A stretch of 64,000 nt of DNA from Sediminibacterium sp. Gen4. Its GTDB lineage: Bacteria > Bacteroidota > Bacteroidia > Chitinophagales > Chitinophagaceae. Below the pieces are notes generated by a model, which worked only from the letters and a program-made list of their open reading frames with translations, did not search any database and was not told where the DNA came from. The position numbers and the translations under genes were made by a program. Below are positions 17,180-25,197 of the stretch, piece after piece (within the stretch, counting starts at the first letter, position 1; every line of letters starts with the position of its first letter). The stretch spans positions 1 through 64,000 of the forward strand of contig JACBFI010000004.1 of the NCBI GenBank assembly GCA_013391385.1. The letters are read 5' to 3'.

Positions 17180-18235
17180 AACAAAATTTCGATCAATCAA
17201 TGTTTGTAAAGAAGCTCCTCTTAAATGCAAAGCTTCAATTTTCCCAGTCGGATCAATTAGAAAAGAAGCAGGGACACCCCTAAAACCATAAGACTTTACA
17301 ACTAATCCTTGGAATGCATTCGTATCAACTAGTTGTGTCCAATTCAATCGATCTTTTTCTTTCGCTTTGATCCACTGCACTCTAGTGGCAGCCTGATCTA
17401 GTGAAACACCCACAAAAACAATACGGCTGGTATCTACTGTAGCATAGAGACTAAGTAAATGGATATTTTCCTCTCTACAAGGCATACACCAACTGGCCCA
17501 AAAATGTAAAAAAACATATTTACCCTTCCATTGACTTAAAGCATGCAACTTACCCCGATCATCAGGTAAGGTAAATACAGGAGCAATAGAACCAACCCGG
17601 ATCATATTCAATTCTTGTAATCGCTGATGAATCCATTGCCCTTTAGAACTGGATTGTAAAGAAGCATCTAACAATTCAAAAACTTGATCCAATTCATCTG
17701 CACTACGTGTACGTTTAACGATATCTTCCAGAATCAATAAGGACAATACATGAGAAGGATTGGCCTTGATATAATTCAATCGAAACTGACGCGCAGCCGA
17801 TGTAAATTGCTTTCCGGTTAATACAAGTGTCGCATGTTGAAAAGAATCGCTGAACTGCTTGTACGCATCATACAAAGGCGACCCGGCAATAGTGAATTTA
17901 CCTGGGGCTGTAAAATCCATCTCCATGCTACGATTCTCTAACGGAAAAGTCAATACGATAGGTGATCTTCTTTTGGGCTCAACACGAAGACTATCCGGCA
18001 GAATCATCAGATTCACATACATTGGAGAAACAACCATGCCCTGAAAAGAAAATTTCCCATCAATAACAGCTACAGTATCACGTACCTGCCCTTTAAAAGC
18101 GTCTTCATACATCAGTACAAACTTGTCTACCGGATATCCGCCGGAACGCACCTGCCCCTTGATATAAAAATCTTTTGAAGACTGTGCGTTAACAACCGAA
18201 ACGCCAAATAAAAACAATATCATTATACGTCGCAT
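17162..18235 (-). CDS. TlpA-family thiol-disulfide oxidoreductase with DUF4369 module
   Basis: 357 residues with a signal peptide ending VNAQ, a beta-rich DUF4369-type N-terminus (YIKGQVRSGGYPVDKFVLMY) and a helical middle. The AhpC/TSA-like C-terminal domain has WASWCMPC (Cys250 and Cys253) and a cis-proline in RGVPASFLID. It is the last gene of a tight operon: four bases separate it from susD. The operon position suggests that the imported or surface-bound substrate of SusCD needs thiol chemistry, or that TlpA serves the nearby MauE/peptide pair. Confidence 0.88.
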   Translation of the reverse strand: MRRIMILFLFGVSVVNAQSSKDFYIKGQVRSGGYPVDKFVLMYEDAFKGQVRDTVAVIDGKFSFQGMVVSPMYVNLMILPDSLRVEPKRRSPIVLTFPLENRSMEMDFTAPGKFTIAGSPLYDAYKQFSDSFQHATLVLTGKQFTSAARQFRLNYIKANPSHVLSLLILEDIVKRTRSADELDQVFELLDASLQSSSKGQWIHQRLQELNMIRVGSIAPVFTLPDDRGKLHALSQWKGKYVFLHFWASWCMPCREENIHLLSLYATVDTSRIVFVGVSLDQAATRVQWIKAKEKDRLNWTQLVDTNAFQGLVVKSYGFRGVPASFLIDPTGKIEALHLRGASLQTLIDRNFVKRMPD

Positions 18236-18239
18236 ATGA

Positions 18240-19616
18240 TCATCGTTTATTTTGAGGAATACCGGTTAATTGAATTTCGATATCAGGGATCGCAAACGTA
18301 TAGCGTGCATCATTGGGGGGCAACTCATATACTACGCCGTTGACAATTCTTTTTAGGGTTCTCGCAAAACGTGGATCTTGATTCAATCTGCGAAGATCCA
18401 ACCAGATGAGATTACCCGTAAAAGGAAATTCTTTCCTTCTTTCCGAAAGCACCAATTGCAATGCTACTTCTGCATTCGCTGCTTGTAAGGGCTGGTAAGT
18501 CCCGGTACGCCAGCGGCGGATCAACAATTGGTTCAATCGTTGCATACTACCCGTCACATCAGCTTTTCTTGCTTTTGCTTCTGCCGAAATTAGGTACAGT
18601 TCATTGGTAGCAATACCTTCAAAAGGTCTACCATCGCGACCCGTATAATACCCTTTGAAAAAAGGGAGTCCATTTGCTAAGCGAAAGAATAGCGTTCTTC
18701 TCAAGTCATTATTGGCATAAGAGCGATACAGAAGCGAATCAATGATGGCATTATTGCCAATATAAATACTAGAAGACATCGATTCAGCATAATAAATCAC
18801 TTCCGGATGTTGGTTCTGTAGTGTTGGAAAAGGCAGTGTCGCATTTTGGTTCAAGCTATTAAAGTCTAGGAGTGTAGATTCAATGCTTAACGCAGCACTC
18901 GCATACTGATCTGCTGCCTCCCAATCTCCAAGTGTTTGGTATACCCTTGCGAGCAAACCCTTCACAGCCGCTTGCCCTGCGCGGATCTTTGAAGCAGTTC
19001 GCATGGGAAGCAAAGATTCAGCAGCTTTTAAATCACTCAACACCTGTTCATAACAAGTAGCGATACTGGATCTACCGGGACGATCATTGACATCCGAAAG
19101 CAAACGCAGGGGAATGCCTAAATCTGTAGTAGCAGTACCGGCATTATAAGGCTGGGCAAAATATTGCAGCAAATTGTAGAATGCAAGTCCTCGAAAAAAA
19201 TGAGCCATCCCTCTTACCTGTTGATGATCCAATCGGTTTTGTGCAGTAACAGGAATTTTTTCTGCTCCCTCCAAACAAATATTCGCAACCGCTACCAATT
19301 GATACATACTTCGCCATTCGGATGGCATCAGTCCTTCATAAATCTCTTTGGACCAGATATAACCGTTGCGTACAAACACTGATGAACTTCCATTATAGAC
19401 CGCATTTGGTAGGTAATAAACATCTGAACTTAGCAAACTCAACAAACTATGTTGTTGAAATAGAAAATCACCATCCAGCAAAGCCTGAAAATCTGAAAGC
19501 CTCCCTGGCACTACACTGTTCCTTTCCACTTTAGCATCTAACCAATCTTGCTGTCGTTGACAGCTACAAAAACACATGACCAGTAAACAAAAAAATATTG
19601 AATATTTCGTTTTCAT
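18240..19616 (-). CDS. RagB/SusD-family outer-membrane lipoprotein
   Basis: 458 residues. A lipoprotein signal peptide has its lipobox at CFCSCQRQ (Cys about 19). The SusD-like helical fold is visible in the TPR-like stretches GMAHFFRGLAFYNLLQYFAQ and AAVKGLLARVYQTLGDWEAA and in the C-terminal motif RRKEFPFTGNLIWLDLRRLN. It acts as the surface lid that binds substrate for the SusC pore. It is seven bases downstream of susC. The substrate is unknown; no glycoside hydrolase is in the operon, so a polysaccharide locus is not supported, and peptide import of the RagAB type is one alternative. Confidence 0.9.
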   Translation of the reverse strand: MKTKYSIFFCLLVMCFCSCQRQQDWLDAKVERNSVVPGRLSDFQALLDGDFLFQQHSLLSLLSSDVYYLPNAVYNGSSSVFVRNGYIWSKEIYEGLMPSEWRSMYQLVAVANICLEGAEKIPVTAQNRLDHQQVRGMAHFFRGLAFYNLLQYFAQPYNAGTATTDLGIPLRLLSDVNDRPGRSSIATCYEQVLSDLKAAESLLPMRTASKIRAGQAAVKGLLARVYQTLGDWEAADQYASAALSIESTLLDFNSLNQNATLPFPTLQNQHPEVIYYAESMSSSIYIGNNAIIDSLLYRSYANNDLRRTLFFRLANGLPFFKGYYTGRDGRPFEGIATNELYLISAEAKARKADVTGSMQRLNQLLIRRWRTGTYQPLQAANAEVALQLVLSERRKEFPFTGNLIWLDLRRLNQDPRFARTLKRIVNGVVYELPPNDARYTFAIPDIEIQLTGIPQNKR

Positions 19617-19623
19617 AATGACA

Positions 19624-22600
19624 TTATTTAAAGTGAAATAATAGACCCAGACTCATGGTTCTCATGGCAGGGATATTGTCTGAAGCAGTGGGAAAATCAT
19701 AATTATCCGGATCCAACCCTTTGCGGTTTGCTTTCCACAAGAGTCCCAGATTATTAATATAAGTATATACTTCTACACCTGCTACGGATAAACCTTTGAT
19801 ATTGAGTTGATCCATCCGATAAGAGAAGCGTATATCCTGAAAGCGAATATGATCCCCGCGTTCTACCAATACTGAAGAAGCAGAATAAAAAGTTGACCGA
19901 AGTGCATTATTCGGGTACACCACAGAAGGCACTTGCGTGAATTGTTCATCACCCGGCTTTTGCCAACGCTGATAATAATCCATGTGCTGACGAGACAAGA
20001 TTAGTTCGGATGTATTCAGAGGAATACTTCTGGTTCGGAAAAAATACCCTCCTTTAAACACAATATTGAAAGACAATGAAAAATCTTTGTAACCAAATTC
20101 ATTGCGCAGTGATCCCCAGAAAGTAGGTCGAGCAGAACCGTGAAATACCAAACTATCCGGAGAAGCATTAGCAATGATGGCGGCATAATTTGTAGAAGCC
20201 TGACGATTCAAATACCCGCGTGGATCTCCATTGGTTGGATCAAGTCCTGCCCAAGGATAACTCCAGATACTAAACAGCGGCTTTCCTGCTTTTGGAACAA
20301 TATCTCCGAAACCCATGACCAGATTTGTGGGTAATAACTCTCGCTCAAAACGGATGATGCGATCACGCAAAGTATTAGCAATGATAATGGCGTCCCAACG
20401 AAGTGTGCGACGCAATACCTGCACAGTAAGATTCAGTTCCAATCCTTGGGTGCGCGTGCTGGCACCATTGCCTTTGAAAGTCTCAAAACCCGTTGAATTG
20501 GGCAACTGCATGTCCTGAATCAAATCCAACCCATTCTTGCGATACCATTCTAAACTTCCCGAAAGACGTCGATTGGTGGTTTGAAAATCAAAACCCAGAT
20601 TCCAAGTTTGTACACGCTCCCATCGTAAAGCCGGGTTAGGCGCTGATGTTAATGACCCATTGGGCAAACCGGTTAGTGTACTGGTAGCAAAACGGGCAGT
20701 CAGTAAAGAATTGGCATTAACAGCATTACCATTGAATCCATAAGTAGCCCTTAGACGCATGGTTGAAAAAAGACGGGTGGAGAAGAATGATTCTTTGCTC
20801 AATTCCCAACCAAGACCTGCCGACCACAATGGTGTAATTCTTTCATTTGTTTTGACACCAAACAAATTGGCACCATCCGTGCGAGCACTTAGATTCAACA
20901 GATATTTTTGACGATACTGATAACCGGAATTCAAGTAAAAAGAAACATATCGATTCAATACCTCACTGATACCAGCTGCGGGTGCAGGGATCAAAGCATT
21001 GCCAAAGGGATGAATAGGTTGAGTCGTTTGATAATTTAAATTCCCTTGACCCAAACCGAACAAATCATCATAACCATAACTGGTTCGATTAAAGCCATTG
21101 GTTTTACGCTGACGGATTTCAAAACCACCAATAGTGGTCAAACGGTGATGACTACCCCAAGAGGCCTGATAATTCAATTGTCCACGTAGATTCTGACTAT
21201 TCAAAACGGCTTTAGACAATTCCAACACACCACCTTTCGGAACAGGATAAGTGAATGCACCTGTAGTCGTATTTCGTACAGAAAAACGATTCACAAGGTT
21301 TCGGGCAAAATAGCTATCACTATTCCTAAGCCATTCACTGGAAGTTGTTTGGTATTCTTGCTGGTATTGCAGATCCATTTGTAAACGGGATGAAAACCGA
21401 TAACGTAACCCACCTTTTAGAATAAGGCTATGTATGGAGGAACGATTGTAGGTCTGCTGAAGTTCATCCAACATCGAATAACGCCAGGGCAAAAATCCCA
21501 ATGCTTCAACACTATCAATATAACCTGTGCGATAATCTTTGACTGTGAATAGTGGATTACCTTGGTCATCTGCCAACCTCGCATAAGGATACAACTGACT
21601 CGTAATATTAAAATTGGTAGCGGTATTTCTAAAACCAAAGTTATTGGGTCGGTTTTGCAGAGAATTCGTGTAATACACACTTGTAACCACCTCAACATTG
21701 CGAAGTGGACGCAATACCTGTTGAGATTGTAATGTAAATCTGCTATAGTCATTATTAACCAGCTTTTCGCGATTCTGGTCATAGCCGACGGAAAAGGTAT
21801 AAGAATGTTGTTGAGATCCGCCCTGCATTTGCAAAGAACTTTGCTGACGCAATTCCGAACGATAAAGATTTCGACGGAATTCATTACGCAGATCTACCTG
21901 CCCCAACTGGAGCAAAGCCTCATTCAATGCGGTAGTAGATAATTGTCCTAACCGATGCTGTTGTAATAATTCTACCACAGGGGTAACAGCAGTTCGACTG
22001 GTGGTATTGTTCAGAGCCGCATTGTAATAACCCTGATCAAACAACAAACGCTCCACTTCTATATAATCTTTAGAGAGCAAATGATTTCGAGTATAGAATA
22101 AATCGGGTTGCGAACTAAAAGTGATGTTATGATGAAAATTCATCTGTAGGGGCTGGTTGAAATTACCTTTCTTGGTAGTGATTACGATCACACCATTGGC
22201 AGAACGCGCACCCCAAATAGAAGCTGCAGCAGCATCTTTCAAAACGGTTATAGAAGCAATATCATTCGGATTGATATTATTGATGTTTCCTTCAAAAGGA
22301 AAATTATCCAAGATGATCAGCGGATCAGCCTGTCCACCTACTTGTCCGAGGGTGGTGCGACCACGAATAGTCAATATCTCATCATTGGGATTCTTACTAA
22401 ACAGAACACCTGGAGTGATGCCATCTAATCGATCTAAAATAGAAGTAGATATCCTCCGATTGACAAGTTGTTCATCCAGCACTGCAAAAGAACCTGCGGC
22501 TCTTTCGCGTGGAATAGTTTGATACCCGGTTTGAACAGTAACCGCGGAATAGCCTACTTCAGTAGTCATTAAATAGGTATTGGTTGGAGTACCCAAAGAG

Positions 22601-22851
22601 CTGCGAATAGAGATATATCCCGGTAACCGTAGAAAGATGGAGTCAGCACCTGAAATATTCGAGAAACGAAAGATACCATCAGTTTGACTGCGGGTAGTCT
22701 GACCATTGGGTAACAATCGAATAGTAACACCGGCCAGTGGTTGAAGTGTGCTGGCATCCAACACTTTGGCAGTGTAGCTCTGTTGAGCATGGGAATAAAT
22801 TTCCATAAAGCACAGACATAGGAATGCCTGTACACGTATATAGCAACGCAT
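19624..22851 (-). CDS. SusC/RagA-family TonB-linked outer-membrane transporter
   Basis: About 1075 residues from the ATG at 22851, which begins a clean signal peptide (MRCYIRVQAFLCLC) ending SHAQQ. A carboxypeptidase-regulatory-like domain (AKVLDASTLQPLAGVTIRLL) is followed by the plug domain (PLIILDNFPFEGNI, VLKDAAAASIWGARSANGV) and a TonB-dependent barrel. An open frame extends to 22953, but that part lies across a hairpin and other leader signals and is unlikely to be translated. First gene of the susC-susD-tlpA operon. The SusC barrel is the energised pore that takes up substrate with SusD and TonB. Confidence 0.92.
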   Translation of the reverse strand: MRCYIRVQAFLCLCFMEIYSHAQQSYTAKVLDASTLQPLAGVTIRLLPNGQTTRSQTDGIFRFSNISGADSIFLRLPGYISIRSSLGTPTNTYLMTTEVGYSAVTVQTGYQTIPRERAAGSFAVLDEQLVNRRISTSILDRLDGITPGVLFSKNPNDEILTIRGRTTLGQVGGQADPLIILDNFPFEGNINNINPNDIASITVLKDAAAASIWGARSANGVIVITTKKGNFNQPLQMNFHHNITFSSQPDLFYTRNHLLSKDYIEVERLLFDQGYYNAALNNTTSRTAVTPVVELLQQHRLGQLSTTALNEALLQLGQVDLRNEFRRNLYRSELRQQSSLQMQGGSQQHSYTFSVGYDQNREKLVNNDYSRFTLQSQQVLRPLRNVEVVTSVYYTNSLQNRPNNFGFRNTATNFNITSQLYPYARLADDQGNPLFTVKDYRTGYIDSVEALGFLPWRYSMLDELQQTYNRSSIHSLILKGGLRYRFSSRLQMDLQYQQEYQTTSSEWLRNSDSYFARNLVNRFSVRNTTTGAFTYPVPKGGVLELSKAVLNSQNLRGQLNYQASWGSHHRLTTIGGFEIRQRKTNGFNRTSYGYDDLFGLGQGNLNYQTTQPIHPFGNALIPAPAAGISEVLNRYVSFYLNSGYQYRQKYLLNLSARTDGANLFGVKTNERITPLWSAGLGWELSKESFFSTRLFSTMRLRATYGFNGNAVNANSLLTARFATSTLTGLPNGSLTSAPNPALRWERVQTWNLGFDFQTTNRRLSGSLEWYRKNGLDLIQDMQLPNSTGFETFKGNGASTRTQGLELNLTVQVLRRTLRWDAIIIANTLRDRIIRFERELLPTNLVMGFGDIVPKAGKPLFSIWSYPWAGLDPTNGDPRGYLNRQASTNYAAIIANASPDSLVFHGSARPTFWGSLRNEFGYKDFSLSFNIVFKGGYFFRTRSIPLNTSELILSRQHMDYYQRWQKPGDEQFTQVPSVVYPNNALRSTFYSASSVLVERGDHIRFQDIRFSYRMDQLNIKGLSVAGVEVYTYINNLGLLWKANRKGLDPDNYDFPTASDNIPAMRTMSLGLLFHFK

Positions 22852-22888
22852 AGAATGTGATTTTGGGTGAGAAAATAAAAGCAGAAAA

Positions 22889-22909
22889 GGGCGGTATGGG
22901 GGACCGCCC
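22889..22909 (-). promoter_or_regulatory. Attenuator-like hairpin before susC
   Basis: GGGCGGT (22889-22895) pairs with ACCGCCC (22903-22909). On the minus strand the stem is followed by TTTTCTGCTTTTATTTTC and then, 38 bases after the stem, the susC ATG. An almost identical stem (also preceded by AAAA on the plus strand) lies upstream of the LytTR gene at 27589-27606. This could be a leader terminator; conditional control is inferred. Confidence 0.5.
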
Positions 22910-23307
22910 GTGATCCCATGGGCCTTATATGGGATTCTTAGGTTTTTTTGCAAACTGCGTAAGTAGCAGATGCAGGGCCCATCTGGGTGAAGGGCTGTAA
23001 AAAATCGGGTTATGGCGGTTTTTCATACTCCGTGGTTGAAAGGGTACGGAGTCTTTTGTAAGAGCGTTCTAATAAAAATAGCGTGGAACTCAACTTACCG
23101 CCACAGAGGTCCTAGGAGACCCAGACACGAATAAGAGAGCCCACGCCGTAACGTGGGCATTCCACTTATTGTCTTGTGTCGATGAAATTTCCTAGGTTTC
23201 TGTGACAAGACTCAAAGCGAATGCTTCAAATGATTTTATATGAAGGTTCGCAAATTAACTATTACATGTAAATATACGCATTATTTGATATAAAGGGACA
23301 TGTCCCT
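22910..23307. other. Gene-free leader region upstream of susC and the XRE gene
   Basis: I see no gene. The interval contains a closed helical domain (23013-23103), a long rod-like hairpin (23102-23204), a small CCCA-TC-TGGG hairpin near 22978-22988 and an 18-base palindrome (23292-23309). Confidence 0.55.
23013..23204. ncRNA. Candidate structured RNA: susC leader or independent small RNA
   Basis: Two adjoining folds can be drawn by eye. In the first, TGGCGGT (23013-23019) pairs with ACCGCCA (23097-23103) and encloses an ACTCCGT/ACGGAGT hairpin (23027-23052). The second is a 103-base rod: CACAGA/TCTGTG, CCTAGG/CCTAGG, GACAC/GTGTC, AATAAG/CTTATT and GCCCACG/CGTGGGC, capped by CCGTAA, with a central bubble of about 7 by 10 bases. 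The rod with central bubble recalls 6S RNA in shape only. The strand is not decided: on minus it would be the susC 5' leader, on plus a free RNA. I found no known riboswitch core. Confidence 0.45.
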
Positions 23308-23309
23308 TT
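23292..23309. promoter_or_regulatory. Perfect 18-bp palindrome, candidate operator
   Basis: AAAGGGACATGTCCCTTT reads the same on both strands with no loop, which favours a dimeric protein binding site over an RNA hairpin. It lies 35 bases before the likely GTG start of the small XRE regulator and beyond the structured susC leader, so autoregulation or control of susC is plausible. Confidence 0.5.
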
Positions 23310-23343
23310 GATTTTTTTAAACAATTTGTCTCACTTGCTGTTT

Positions 23344-23577
23344 GTGGCAGAAATAAGCAAAATAGAGCGTTATATCATTCAAAAAGTAAAGGAACTCCGT
23401 GTAGCCAACGGCATGACCCAAATTAGCTTATCCCAGAAATTAAATATGAGTGACAGTTTTATAGGTCATGTGGAAAGTCCGAAAAGAAGAGATAAATACA
23501 ACCTGAAACATATCAATGCTTTAGCAAAAATTTTCAAGTGCTCTCCCAGAGATTTTCTTCCTGAGAAACCTTTGTAA
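23344..23577 (+). CDS. Small XRE-family helix-turn-helix regulator
   Basis: 77 residues from the GTG at 23344 (VAEISKIERYIIQKVKELRV). The Cro/cI-type HTH spans roughly residues 12-68: VANGMTQISLSQKLNMSDSFIGHVES, then an Asn-Ala-Leu helix and KIFKCSPRDFLPEKPL. A TTG at 23308 keeps the frame open but would prepend hydrophobic residues with no domain role and would overlap the palindrome. The gene is divergent from susC and convergent with the AraC gene. It probably binds nearby DNA as a dimer; the 18-bp palindrome is the obvious candidate site. Confidence 0.7.
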   Translation: MAEISKIERYIIQKVKELRVANGMTQISLSQKLNMSDSFIGHVESPKRRDKYNLKHINALAKIFKCSPRDFLPEKPL

Positions 23578-23660
23578 TCTATGATCATCACTATAAGTGT
23601 TATGACCTAATTAATAAAACCCTTCGGAGAAGTAACCAAAATCTTTCTTGCGCATTATCA

Positions 23661-24644
23661 TCATTTCAATTCATCTCTGCGAAAAGCTCCCGGTGTTTTT
23701 CCATACACAATCTTGAATTGTTCAATAAAATGATGAGGTCTTCGATAACCACAACTCAAGGCAATCGCCTGAATACTCAGGTCTGGTCTGCGTTCTAACA
23801 ATTCAGCAGCCAGTCTCATTCGAAAACGAATGATGTACCGATGTGGACTCACACCAAATACTTGAGCAAAACCGGATTTCAACCCTTGTAAATTCCAGGT
23901 GGTCGCTCTACACAAATACGACAAACTTAAAACTCGATCAGGATGAGCATGAATAATATCCCTCACTTGATATGCTTTTTTAATGATGTTCAAATCAATG
24001 CCAGGATGCCGGGGCATTAAAACATCTTTTACTAAGCGATGACGATAGGTTTGTGTACATTGATTCAATAAGAGTCTAATTTGTGCAGCAACAAAAGCGG
24101 GATACAAATCACTCTCTATCTCTAAGGGTAATAAACGTTGCCACTCTTGTTGAAAGGTATGATCAATAGGATGAATGACGATCGGGTACGGCTTTTCTGA
24201 AGACATTAAGAGAGGATATAATCGAAAAAGATAAGCAGAAAAAAGAGTGGTAAAACAACAACAGATCCATTCATGATTACCTGAATCCAACGATACTTGC
24301 ACTTGAAAACCCGGTTGGGTAGGAAAAAATATAACTCCAGGTTGAGACAATGCAATGCGCGTATCACCATAATAATTCAAACACAGTTCCCCTGCTTTAA
24401 CAAAAACCAACACCCATTTTTCGAAGGCAGCTTCAGCAAACAAAACAGCCGAAGAACCGGTTTGTACAGTGTAATGATAAATATCAACTTCGTCATGTTC
24501 ATAGTGTTGACAAAGATGTACATAGTCCTTACCCTGCATGAAACTCGATTTAAAACCCTGTATCAAGTGCGAAGAAAGAGACAAAGGAATTTGTTCTTCC
24601 TTCGTTACCTGAAGGGAAAGTTGCGAGCCGGGTAATAAATACAT
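23661..24644 (-). CDS. AraC-family transcriptional regulator
   Basis: About 327 residues. The N-terminal part looks like a cupin-type sensing region (YHYTVQTGSSAVLFAEAAFEKWVLVFVKAGELCLNY is its beta-rich core). The C-terminal hundred residues are two HTH units: VLSLSYLCRATTWNLQGLKSGF, then LSIQAIALSCGYRRPHHFIEQFKIVYGKTPGAFRR, the AraC signature. A GTG at 24647 immediately precedes the ATG at 24644, and the upstream lipoprotein stop codon overlaps it, so the two genes are translationally coupled. It may regulate the susCD operon or the adjacent lipoprotein. Confidence 0.85.
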   Translation of the reverse strand: MYLLPGSQLSLQVTKEEQIPLSLSSHLIQGFKSSFMQGKDYVHLCQHYEHDEVDIYHYTVQTGSSAVLFAEAAFEKWVLVFVKAGELCLNYYGDTRIALSQPGVIFFPTQPGFQVQVSLDSGNHEWICCCFTTLFSAYLFRLYPLLMSSEKPYPIVIHPIDHTFQQEWQRLLPLEIESDLYPAFVAAQIRLLLNQCTQTYRHRLVKDVLMPRHPGIDLNIIKKAYQVRDIIHAHPDRVLSLSYLCRATTWNLQGLKSGFAQVFGVSPHRYIIRFRMRLAAELLERRPDLSIQAIALSCGYRRPHHFIEQFKIVYGKTPGAFRRDELK

Positions 24645-24646
24645 CA

Positions 24647-25078
24647 CTATACTTCAGTAGTGACCATATAACAACTGCTGCAATTACAACCCATTTCAAC
24701 ATTACCATTGTTATCCACCATTACCCTTACTTTACAAGTACAATCATCTCCATAACAAGTAGACAGTTTCTCACCCATCACATTTTCGTTTTCACCCAGC
24801 TCCTGCTCTATCACCAAATTGTGTTCCCCCGTTTGGGTTTGATAGAATATCAGCGCAACTATTTTATGTGAACCATGCACAAAAGAAACATGATTGATCT
24901 GAAGCAATGCTTCTTCCGGAAACTGTTTGGCGAGGTATTGTGTTACTCGTTCAAAAGCCGCTTCTTTGGAAGCTACTATCTTTTTTTCTTGTTGGATTAA
25001 ATGGGTATAATCCTGATTGGATTTTTGACAACCCAAGAATACTAGGGTTAAGATCAAAAAGAAGATTTTAGATGCCAT
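24647..25078 (-). CDS. Cysteine-rich lipoprotein of unknown function
   Basis: 143 residues with a lipoprotein signal peptide; the lipobox is VFLGCQ. The mature part starts with a charged helical stretch and ends with a Cys-rich segment: CYGDDCTC, then 14 residues, then CNCSSC, giving seven cysteines after lipidation is counted. The spacing suggests metal binding or disulfide chemistry. I recognise no family. It overlaps the start of the AraC gene and is divergent from the LytS gene. It may belong functionally with the thiol-redox genes at 16-18 kb, but that is only proximity. Confidence 0.7.
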   Translation of the reverse strand: MASKIFFLILTLVFLGCQKSNQDYTHLIQQEKKIVASKEAAFERVTQYLAKQFPEEALLQINHVSFVHGSHKIVALIFYQTQTGEHNLVIEQELGENENVMGEKLSTCYGDDCTCKVRVMVDNNGNVEMGCNCSSCYMVTTEV

Positions 25079-25197
25079 GGGATTTATTTTGAACCAAAAC
25101 TGTCTTTTTAGATCCGCAGTATTTCTTGCGATTGTGAATCCGGTAGTTGATTTTGTGAATATGGTAGAAACAATAGGGAATTGTAATTTTAAGCAAC

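Noticed and set aside
22852..22953. N-terminal extension of SusC up to 22953
   Set aside because: It contains no domain or export signal, runs through the GGGCGGT hairpin, and the ATG at 22851 begins an ideal signal peptide.
22976..23210. 6S RNA, RNase P RNA, tmRNA, SRP RNA or a known riboswitch
   Set aside because: The rod resembles 6S only in shape. I found no RNase P, tmRNA, SRP, cobalamin or TPP core sequences, so it is left as an unnamed structured RNA.
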